Origin: Verrucomicrobiota bacterium
Lineage (GTDB): Bacteria > Verrucomicrobiota > Verrucomicrobiia > Opitutales > UBA953
DNA: 10,826 bases
Reading direction: 5' to 3'
Assembly: GCA_005798925.1 (NCBI GenBank)
Contig: SYID01000062.1
Span: forward strand, 1 to 10,826
Shown here piece after piece: positions 1-5,581 of the stretch. Each line of letters begins with the position of its first letter. The first letter of the stretch is position 1. Under the pieces are notes generated by a model. The model saw nothing but the letters and a program-made list of their open reading frames with translations, was not told the DNA's origin and did no database searches. The position numbers were made by a program, and so were the translations under genes.

Positions 1-7
1 GCGGTCA

Positions 8-45
8 GGTTTGTCTCGGAAAATAACCAAAGTAAGAGACAAGCC
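8..45. promoter_or_regulatory. Inverted repeat upstream of the RRM gene
   Basis: Positions 8-17 can pair with 36-45: ten pairs, nine Watson-Crick and one G-T, around an 18-base A-rich centre. No T-run follows the right arm, so it is a poor intrinsic terminator. It could be an operator, an mRNA leader hairpin, or the remains of an upstream gene's 3' end. Its role is not known; only the symmetry is seen directly. Confidence 0.4.
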
Positions 46-63
46 CCGCAATAATCCGGTGAG

Positions 64-92
64 TTGACGGTCGTTAAGACGGCAAATCGAAA
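64..92 (+). promoter_or_regulatory. Weak candidate promoter of the RRM gene
   Basis: TTGACG at 64-69 is a good match to a -35 hexamer. At 17-bp spacing the -10 position holds TCGAAA (87-92), a poor match. The 1-147 region is clearly less GC-rich than the rest of the window, as expected of a promoter and untranslated leader. The call rests on the -35 box and base composition only, and the start site is not known. Confidence 0.22.
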
Positions 93-147
93 TCCGAAGG
101 TCGGAAACGGGCAATGCGGTGTAGGTAAACCAAGCAAAACAAAAGAT

Positions 148-594
148 ATGGAAAACAAACTGTTCGTGGGCAACCTGCCCTGGGCCGCAACCGAATCCGA
201 CATCCGCGCTCACTTCTCCCAAGCCGGCGAAGTGGTCTCCGTGGAAGTCATGATGGACAAGTTCACGGGTCGTCCCCGCGGCTTCGCCTTCGTGACCATG
301 GGCAACGCCCAGCAGGCTCAGGATGCGATCGCCAAGACCGAGAACATCGACTTCATGGGTCGCCCCCTGAAGGTCAATGTCGCTCGTCCGCGTGAAGAAC
401 GCCCGTCCTTCGGCGGTGACCGTCCGCGCTCCGGCGGCTTCGGCGGCGGCGAACGTCGCGGCGGCTTCGGCGGCGGCGACCGTGGTGGCTTCGGCGGCGG
501 CTCTCGCGGCGGCTTCGGCGGCGGCGAACGTCGCGGCGGCTTCGGCGGCGGCAATCGCGGCGGCTTCGGCGGCGGCGATCGCGGCGGCTACTAA
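148..594 (+). CDS. RRM RNA-binding protein with glycine-rich RGG-type tail
   Basis: This is a 148-residue single-stranded RNA-binding protein with one RNA recognition motif at about residues 3-80. RNP2 is LFVGNL (5-10) and RNP1 is RGFAFVTM (44-51), with the aromatic residues that stack on RNA bases in place. Residues 87-148 form a low-complexity tail of about seven GGFGGG units alternating with R, RR or D/E/S/N plus R, ending in Tyr. The design matches cyanobacterial Rbp and plant glycine-rich RNA-binding proteins, which are often cold- or stress-linked and act as RNA chaperones. ATG 148 is chosen because the RRM begins right after it; the frame is open back to TTG 64, but those 28 codons look non-coding. 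The start lacks a Shine-Dalgarno site and follows an A-rich stretch. The gene seems to stand alone, closed by a terminator. The family is confident; the RNA targets are unknown. Confidence 0.95.
   Translation: MENKLFVGNLPWAATESDIRAHFSQAGEVVSVEVMMDKFTGRPRGFAFVTMGNAQQAQDAIAKTENIDFMGRPLKVNVARPREERPSFGGDRPRSGGFGGGERRGGFGGGDRGGFGGGSRGGFGGGERRGGFGGGNRGGFGGGDRGGY
433..591 (+). repeat. In-frame tandem repeat encoding GGFGGG(X)R units
   Basis: About seven imperfect units of 24-27 bases encode the glycine/arginine-rich tail of the RRM protein. The DNA is nearly identical between units (GGCGGCTTCGGCGGCGGC core), so the copy number may vary by slippage between strains. The units are too short, too similar and too continuous with the gene to be a CRISPR array. 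Confidence 0.85.
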
Positions 595-616
595 TCCTCG
601 GATTAACACCTCCCCC

Positions 617-642
617 AAGGGCGCCTTTCGGCGCCCTTTTTT
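617..642 (+). terminator. Intrinsic terminator of the RRM gene
   Basis: A perfect 7-bp GC stem (619-625 with 630-636) carries a TTTC tetraloop and is followed at once by six T residues (637-642). Two A-T pairs at 617-618/637-638 extend it. It begins 22 bases after the RRM stop codon and separates that gene from the next one. Confidence 0.92.
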
Positions 643-708
643 GTGCCCGGACGTCGCCGGGGTCGCCAAAGGCCTTGTGAGCCGTCCCTGGCGGGCTTGA
701 ATCAGCCC

Positions 709-1434
709 ATGCGCCGGCTGCTGCTGATCGTCCTGTTGGTAATTATCGGCGCCGCGGCCTGGCGCTGGCTGATCCCGGGCGACCGCCGGATCGACGTCGA
801 CCCGCGCAGCCGCGAGATCGCCCTGCTCTTCCCTGCGGAGGCCAAGGGACTCCGCACCGCCGGAGCGGTCGCCGGGGCGCTCGCCGAATTCACGGTCGCC
901 GAAGACCGCGGCGACCTGCGCGACCGACTCGCGCGGCGGCTTGTTTCCGGCGACGAGCCCTTCGCGGTCGGCTTCCCGCCCGCGCAGAAGGCGGACCTGC
1001 GGCCGACCCTCCGCGAGACCGAGACCGGCGGCAAAGCGCTGCCGGGGCGCGCGTCCGCGCAGCTTCGCGGCGTCCCGCGCGGCTGGCTGCTCGTCCACGC
1101 GGCGCCGGCGACGGGCCTGCTCGAGACCGCCGGCCGCCGACGCTGGCTCGGGCGGGCGCTCGTCGAGGCGGGCGCGCGCGCCGAGAGCGCCACGATCGCC
1201 GTGGGCGAAGGCGACGACGGCTCCTTCCTCGTCGCGACGGTGGCGTTCGCCTACCGCACCGGCGACGAAGCCGAAGCCGCGCTCAAGCGGCTGACGGACC
1301 AGTCCGGCGACTTCGAGGCGCTCGGCTTCGCCGCCCGCCCCGGCACGGATCGCATCACCCGGCAGACGAAACTGCTCGTGGTCCGCTTCGACATCGAGAC
1401 GGACCTCGTCCTGCGGGCCCTGGGCCGGCGCTGA
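709..1434 (+). CDS. Hypothetical membrane-anchored protein
   Basis: This 241-residue protein is not one I recognise. An N-terminal hydrophobic stretch at about residues 4-18, flanked by Arg residues, looks like a signal anchor or an uncleaved signal peptide, leaving the rest outside the cytoplasm or in the periplasm. The remainder is soluble, rich in Ala, Arg, Gly and Glu, with no cysteines and no catalytic motif I can name. It has a strand-like segment near 165-180 and another at the C-terminus (LLVVRFDIETDLVL). ATG 709 is preferred over GTG 643, because the latter lies in the upstream terminator's T-run area and would add a highly charged leader ahead of the hydrophobic segment. The codons keep the strong third-position GC bias of neighbouring genes, which supports real coding. 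It converges on hisI with two bases between stop codons. Confidence 0.72.
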   Translation: MRRLLLIVLLVIIGAAAWRWLIPGDRRIDVDPRSREIALLFPAEAKGLRTAGAVAGALAEFTVAEDRGDLRDRLARRLVSGDEPFAVGFPPAQKADLRPTLRETETGGKALPGRASAQLRGVPRGWLLVHAAPATGLLETAGRRRWLGRALVEAGARAESATIAVGEGDDGSFLVATVAFAYRTGDEAEAALKRLTDQSGDFEALGFAARPGTDRITRQTKLLVVRFDIETDLVLRALGRR

Positions 1435-1436
1435 GC

Positions 1437-1844
1437 TCAGGCCTTCTCGAGGGTGCCGTCGGCGCGCAGGCGACGGTAATAGCAACCCGGACGGGCCTTG
1501 CCGTTCTCCTTCGTGTGACAGGCGCCCTGGCCGGCGGGACGGACCTTGTAGAGGATCGAGTTCTGCTCGCAGTTCACGCGCACCTCGAGGAGCTCGAGGA
1601 AGTCGCCCGAAGTCAGGCCTTTGATCCAAAGTTCGTTGCGCGACGTGCTCCAGAACGTGGCCTTCTTCTCGCGCAAGGCCGTCTGCAAGGCCAGTTCGTT
1701 GACGTAGCCGAGGATGAGCACCTCGCCGGTCTTGGCGTCCTGGGCGACGGCGGGAATCACGTCGGCCGGCCCGGAGGCGATTTTACGCAGTTTCTTGAAA
1801 TCCAGGCGGAGCACGCCGCCTTCCTCGAGTTCTTTGTCGGACAT
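1437..1844 (-). CDS. hisI: Phosphoribosyl-AMP cyclohydrolase (HisI)
   Basis: The enzyme opens the adenine ring of N1-(5-phosphoribosyl)-AMP, the third step of histidine synthesis, in the cytoplasm. The 135-residue protein is a stand-alone cyclohydrolase without the HisE pyrophosphohydrolase half. Family blocks seen are IPAVAQDAKTGEVL (30-43), TFWSTSRNELWIKG (63-76) and the Zn-ligand cysteines C92, C109 (in GACHT) and C121 (in GCYYR). The oddity is the Mg-binding DCDxD block: here it reads N91-C92-E93-Q94-N95, so the outer two aspartates are Asn and the middle is Glu. The linker between the second and third cysteines (KENGKARPG) is also longer than in the common short form. No other his gene is in the window, so it lies outside any his operon here. 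It is divergent from the transketolase gene and shows no Shine-Dalgarno site. Confidence 0.93.
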   Translation of the reverse strand: MSDKELEEGGVLRLDFKKLRKIASGPADVIPAVAQDAKTGEVLILGYVNELALQTALREKKATFWSTSRNELWIKGLTSGDFLELLEVRVNCEQNSILYKVRPAGQGACHTKENGKARPGCYYRRLRADGTLEKA

Positions 1845-1920
1845 AGGTCGTTTTTGAGGGCGTTCGCGGGCTCATTCAAGGCTGGAAACCCCTCCCCTTT
1901 TCGCCTTACGGATTAGCCTT
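1845..1920. promoter_or_regulatory. Divergent intergenic region hisI / tkt
   Basis: These 76 bases separate the start codons of hisI (minus) and transketolase (plus), so both promoters probably lie here or just inside the genes. I find no convincing -35/-10 pair and no Shine-Dalgarno site on either side. ATTAGCCT directly before the transketolase ATG is the most AT-rich -10-like patch; if used, the transcript would be almost leaderless. The regulatory call is inferred from gene layout only. Confidence 0.4.
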
Positions 1921-3915
1921 ATGTCGCTCCATAGTTCCGCCGACCTTTCCCGTGCCGCCACCGAAGCCCGCGGCCTCGCCATGGATGCCGTGGCCGCCTG
2001 CCATTCCGGCCACCTGGGCCTGCCCCTCGGCGCCGCCGAGATCGGCGCCGTCCTCTACGGCGACTTCCTCCGGCACGATCCCGCCGCGCCCTCCTGGATC
2101 AACCGCGACCGCTTCGTCCTCTCGGCCGGGCACGGTTCGATGTTCGTCTACGGCTGGCTGCACCTCGCCGGCTTCGACCTCCCGCTCCAGGAAGTGAAGA
2201 ATTTCCGCAAGCTCCACTCCAAGACCCCGGGTCACCCCGAGTTCGGCGAGACCGTCGGCGTCGAAGCCACCACCGGCCCCCTCGGTCAGGGCACCGGCAA
2301 CATCGTCGGCATGGCCGTCGCCGCCAAGATGGCCGCCGCCCACTTCAACACCCCTGAGCACAAGATCTTCGACCACCTGGTGGTCGGTCTCGCCGGCGAC
2401 GGCTGCCTCCAGGAAGGCATCTCGCAGGAGGCCGCCTCGTTCGCCGGCCGCTTCGGCCTCGATAACCTCATCATGCTCTACGACTCCAACGACGTCACCC
2501 TCGACGCCCTGGCCTCGAAGACGCAGAACGAGGACACCGCCAAGCGCTACGAAGCCGCCAACTGGGAAGTGTTCACCGTCAAGCAGGGCAACGAGCTCGC
2601 CCCGGTCGCCGAAGCGCTCGAAAAGGCCCGCGCCAGCAAGAACGGCAAGCCCAAGCTGATCATCTGCAAGACCGTCATCGGCAAGGGCATCGCCGAAGTC
2701 CAAGGCACCGCCAAGGGCCACGGCGAAGCCGGCGTGAAGTTCGTCGACGCCTCGCGCAAGGCCCTCGGCCTCCCGGAAGAGAAGTTCTTCGTCTCGCCCG
2801 AGACCCGCGCCTTCTTCGCCGCCCGCAAGGCCCGGCAGGCCGCCGCGCACGCCGAATGGCGGCAGACCTTCGCCGCCTGGTCCAAGGCCAACCCCGAGAA
2901 GGCCGCCCTCCTCGCCAAGGCCCAGCAGGGCGACCACGGCGACGTCCAGTCCCTCCTCGCCGCCGTCCCGGAGTTCGGCAAGAACTCGCTTGCGACCCGC
3001 GTCTCCGGCGAGGCGTGCATCAACGCCGTCGCCAAGGCCTCGCCCCTCGTGCTCTCCGGATCGGCCGACCTCCACGGCTCGACCAAGAACTACATCAAGG
3101 ACGTCGGCGACTTCGACGTCGCGACCCCGGCCGGACGCAACCTCTACTTCGGCATCCGTGAGCACGTCATGGGCGCCATCCTCAACGGCATCGCCTACCA
3201 CGGCGTCTTCAAGGGCTCCGGCGCGACGTTCCTGACGTTCTCCGACTACCTCCGCCCCTCGATCCGCGTGGCGGCCCTCGCCAAGCTCCAGGCGTTCTAC
3301 ATCTTCAGGCACGACTCCGTCGGCGTCGGCGAAGACGGCCCGGCCCACCCGCCGGTCGAGACCGTGAGCGCGCTGCGCTGCATCCCGAACCTCGACGTGG
3401 TCCGCCCGGGCGACGCCGAAGAAACGGCCGCCGCCTTCGCGCACGCGGTCGCCCGCAAGGACGGACCGGTCGCCCTGATCCTCTCCCGGCAGAACGTCCC
3501 CTCCCTCGACGCCATCCCGGTCGCCACGCGCCGCCAGGGCGTGCTCAAGGGCGGCTACGTCCTCCGCAAGGAGACTGCTCCCCTCACCCATATCATCATC
3601 GGCACGGGCAGCGAACTCTCGCTCGCCCTCGCGGCCGGGGAAGAACTCGGCGCCGGCGTCCGGGTGGTCTCGATGCCTTCCATGGAGATCTTCGCGCGTC
3701 AGCCGAAGGCCTACCAGGAAGAAGTCCTGCCCTCGTCCTGCGCAAAGCGCGTCAGCATCGAAGCGGGCGTGACCCTCTCGTGGGGCCGCTACGTCGGCAC
3801 CGCCGGCAAGGCCATCGGCACCGACACCTTCGGTCTCTCCGCTCCGGGCGACGTGGTCATGAAGGAACTCGGCATCACGAAGGAGGCCGTCGTCGCCGCC
3901 GCCAAGGCGCTCTGA
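1921..3915 (+). CDS. tkt: Transketolase
   Basis: This is a thiamine-diphosphate enzyme moving two-carbon ketol units between sugar phosphates in the non-oxidative pentose phosphate pathway. The 664 residues match the usual full-length bacterial enzyme. In the N-terminal domain, H28/H31 lie in the HSGHLGLPLG block, followed by the SKTPGHPEFGET segment (100-111) and the diphosphate/Mg motif GDG at 159-161 ending in N190-D191. In the pyrimidine-binding domain, E414 in GIREH is the ThDP-activating glutamate, and FRHDSVGVGEDGPAHPP spans 462-478. The C-terminal domain runs from about 530 to 664. ATG 1921 is chosen because homology begins within a few residues. No Shine-Dalgarno site is visible. Being complete in one chain separates it from split archaeal-type transketolases; the motifs separate it from DXS. 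The gene is followed by a hairpin. Confidence 0.97.
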   Translation: MSLHSSADLSRAATEARGLAMDAVAACHSGHLGLPLGAAEIGAVLYGDFLRHDPAAPSWINRDRFVLSAGHGSMFVYGWLHLAGFDLPLQEVKNFRKLHSKTPGHPEFGETVGVEATTGPLGQGTGNIVGMAVAAKMAAAHFNTPEHKIFDHLVVGLAGDGCLQEGISQEAASFAGRFGLDNLIMLYDSNDVTLDALASKTQNEDTAKRYEAANWEVFTVKQGNELAPVAEALEKARASKNGKPKLIICKTVIGKGIAEVQGTAKGHGEAGVKFVDASRKALGLPEEKFFVSPETRAFFAARKARQAAAHAEWRQTFAAWSKANPEKAALLAKAQQGDHGDVQSLLAAVPEFGKNSLATRVSGEACINAVAKASPLVLSGSADLHGSTKNYIKDVGDFDVATPAGRNLYFGIREHVMGAILNGIAYHGVFKGSGATFLTFSDYLRPSIRVAALAKLQAFYIFRHDSVGVGEDGPAHPPVETVSALRCIPNLDVVRPGDAEETAAAFAHAVARKDGPVALILSRQNVPSLDAIPVATRRQGVLKGGYVLRKETAPLTHIIIGTGSELSLALAAGEELGAGVRVVSMPSMEIFARQPKAYQEEVLPSSCAKRVSIEAGVTLSWGRYVGTAGKAIGTDTFGLSAPGDVVMKELGITKEAVVAAAKAL

Positions 3916-3937
3916 GCGACCGGACGGACCTCACACC

Positions 3938-3974
3938 GAAGACCGGGGGCCCGCGCCGCCGGTCTTCTTGTTTC
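3938..3974 (+). terminator. Terminator-like hairpin after tkt
   Basis: A perfect 9-bp inverted repeat (3938-3946 with 3959-3967, GAAGACCGG/CCGGTCTTC) encloses a 12-base GC-rich centre and is followed by TTGTTTC. The T-rich tail lies on the plus-strand side, so it best serves transketolase, whose stop codon is 22 bases upstream. On the minus strand no T-run follows, so it is a weaker terminator for the converging gene. Confidence 0.65.
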
Positions 3975-3980
3975 ACGGGG

Positions 3981-4895
3981 TCACTTGACCTCGCGGAGCT
4001 GAGCGAGCGGCAGGCGGAAGAGGTCGCCCTGCTCGGAGCCCAGCAGCAGGTGCGCCGGGTCGGCCCACGCGCAGCCCTCCAGCTGGAACGAGAGCAACGG
4101 CGGGGAGAGCGGCGCGTAGAGCGCACGGCCGCGGAAGAAATCTTCGCCGGACGTCGGCAGATCGAAGACCCACACGTTGCGGTAAGTCAGGACGGCGAGG
4201 CGCGCGCGATCGGGCGACAGGCACGCATCCGTCACCATCCCGCCCGCGTCGAAGCGGGCGAGCTTGGTCAGCGTCGCGCGATCCCCGGTCGCCGGGATGT
4301 CCGCCCGCCAGAGGTCGGTCAGCGTGTCGCGACGATGCTTGGTCAGGAGGTAGAGCTTCCCACGGAGCAGGAACATCGCTTCGCAGTCATGGGAAAGCTC
4401 CGGATCCGGGAAAGCCGTCTGGTCGGGCCAGGCGAAGACGACCTTGCGCACGTCGGGCGCTTCCGCCGCCCCCGCCGCGGGCTCCTGGAAAAGGTAGAGC
4501 GCGAGCTCCTTGCGGCGGGAGATGTTGTTGCCGACGTCGCCCACGACCATCAGCCCGCGTTCGTCGCCGGCGATGGCCTCCCAGTCGACGTTGGCCGCGC
4601 CGCGCAGGACGGAGCCGTCCCAGAAACCGCCTTGGCCAAGGACCCGCGAGCCGTCGGCCCGCACCGGGACGATCCGCGGCGCCGCGCCGGAGTCGGAAAG
4701 CGTCCAGAAGACCCCGGGCAAAGCCGGGCTCGGCCACAGCGCCGAGCATTCCGGCACCAGCTTGGGGTCGAGCTTCCCGGCGACCCGCAAGACCGCCGCC
4801 GGCATCTCCGGCGGCACGCGCCGGAGGACGGCCGGTTCGGCCCCGGCGAGGACGGCCGGACCGAGCAAACCGAGGAGGCGAAGCATGCGGCGCAT
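3981..4895 (-). CDS. Secreted beta-propeller-like protein
   Basis: This is a 304-residue exported protein. Residues 1-19 form a signal peptide: Arg-rich start, LRLLGLLGPAVLAG core, likely cleavage after AGA. The mature part shows repeated short beta-strand blocks: WTLSDSG near 64-70, DWEAIA at 104-109, GDVGNN at 119-124, HDCEAMF at 169-175, a TK pair at 185-186, VTDACLSPD-like and EGCAWAD blocks further on. Acidic D-E-A / D-W-E blade signatures followed by glycine turns are typical of calcium-dependent propellers of the SdiA-regulated or esterase-like-phytase type. I cannot assign a substrate. It could be a lactonase/esterase-like enzyme or a purely structural propeller. It diverges from ruvC and converges on transketolase. 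ATG 4895 is used; an alternative Met is three codons in (4886). The secretion call is stronger than the fold call. Confidence 0.8.
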   Translation of the reverse strand: MRRMLRLLGLLGPAVLAGAEPAVLRRVPPEMPAAVLRVAGKLDPKLVPECSALWPSPALPGVFWTLSDSGAAPRIVPVRADGSRVLGQGGFWDGSVLRGAANVDWEAIAGDERGLMVVGDVGNNISRRKELALYLFQEPAAGAAEAPDVRKVVFAWPDQTAFPDPELSHDCEAMFLLRGKLYLLTKHRRDTLTDLWRADIPATGDRATLTKLARFDAGGMVTDACLSPDRARLAVLTYRNVWVFDLPTSGEDFFRGRALYAPLSPPLLSFQLEGCAWADPAHLLLGSEQGDLFRLPLAQLREVK

Positions 4896-4983
4896 GGTCG
4901 GAAGGTGGCGGCCGGCGGGCGGCTTGGCAATCCGCCGCCGCTTTTGCTGTCGAAATCAGGTCCCGGCCGCCCATCGTCTCGCC
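4896..4983. promoter_or_regulatory. Divergent intergenic region, propeller gene / ruvC
   Basis: These 88 bases lie between two divergent start codons. TTGGCA at 4924-4929 is a good -35-like hexamer facing ruvC, but no fitting -10 appears at 16-18 bp spacing. The CTTTTGCTGTCGAAATCA patch (4941-4958) is the only AT-richer part. No Shine-Dalgarno site precedes either gene. The promoter role is inferred from layout. Confidence 0.35.
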
Positions 4984-5580
4984 ATGGCCCGGAAATCATC
5001 GCGCTCGCTCTGGACGGACAAGCTCCGCGGCGTCGCGGCGAATCCGGCGGGCGCCAAGGCTAACCGCGCCCGCAAGGCCGCGCCGACCATGGCCGGACGC
5101 GGCTGCCGCGCGATCATCCTCGGCATCGACCCTTCCCTGCGCGGCACCGGCCTGGCGGTCGTCGACGCGCGCGCCGAGCCGATGCGCCTGCTCGCCAGCG
5201 TCACCGTGAAGCTCGGCCCGAAGTTCGCGCCCTTCGAGTGCCTCGGCCGGATCGCCGACGAGGTCGAGCGCCTCGCCCGGGCCCACGGGGTCACGCATGC
5301 GGCCATCGAAGAGACGATCTACGTGCAGAACTTCCGCACCGCCCAGGCCATGGGCGCCTCGCGCGGCGCCGCCCTCAGCGTGCTGGCCCGCCTCGGCGTC
5401 AAGGTCGGCGAATACGCCCCCGCGCGCATCAAGCTGGCGGTCGCCGGCCACGGCTCCGCCAAGAAGGAACAGGTGGGCCGCATGATCCGCGCCGCGCTCG
5501 GGCTCCCGGCGGAACTGGCGTTGGACGAATCCGACGCCGCCGCGGCGGCCCTCTGCCACGCCTTCACCGCGCGCGGCTGA
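4984..5580 (+). CDS. ruvC: Holliday junction endonuclease RuvC
   Basis: RuvC cuts four-way DNA junctions made during recombination, working with the RuvAB branch-migration motor. The RNase H-like fold is shown by ILGIDPSLRGTG with D49, AAIEETIYVQN with E109, and LDESDAAAAALCHA with D181 and D184. The spacings (60, 72, 3) nearly match the E. coli D7/E66/D138/D141 set, so the nuclease should be active. The KEQVGRMI block (161-168) is also typical. ATG 4984 gives 198 residues with a basic leader of about 35 residues (several Lys/Arg, SLWTDKLRG) before the core. ATG 5089 would give a 163-residue protein, near the usual family length. The leader keeps coding-like composition, so I prefer 4984, with moderate certainty. 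No ruvA or ruvB is adjacent. The gene ends one base before the converging membrane-protein gene. Confidence 0.93.
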   Translation: MARKSSRSLWTDKLRGVAANPAGAKANRARKAAPTMAGRGCRAIILGIDPSLRGTGLAVVDARAEPMRLLASVTVKLGPKFAPFECLGRIADEVERLARAHGVTHAAIEETIYVQNFRTAQAMGASRGAALSVLARLGVKVGEYAPARIKLAVAGHGSAKKEQVGRMIRAALGLPAELALDESDAAAAALCHAFTARG

Positions 5581-5581
5581 C

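Noticed and set aside
64..147. TTG start giving a 176-residue RRM protein
   Set aside because: The extra 28 codons do not share the gene's codon bias, and the RRM fold begins right after ATG 148.
433..591. Possible CRISPR array
   Set aside because: The repeats are contiguous with no unique spacers, stay in frame and encode a glycine-rich tail.
643..708. GTG start for the 709 gene
   Set aside because: It begins at the end of the RRM terminator T-run and puts a highly charged leader ahead of the hydrophobic signal-anchor segment.
1906..3591. 561-codon open frame on the minus strand
   Set aside because: It lies antisense to transketolase, is rich in Gly, Val, Glu, Asp and Arg without any motif, and is explained by the strong third-position GC bias that removes stops from the opposite frame.
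3780..5063. 427-codon open frame on the plus strand
   Set aside because: It runs through the transketolase end, the terminator hairpin and antisense to the propeller gene; composition is Arg/Gly-rich with no domain.
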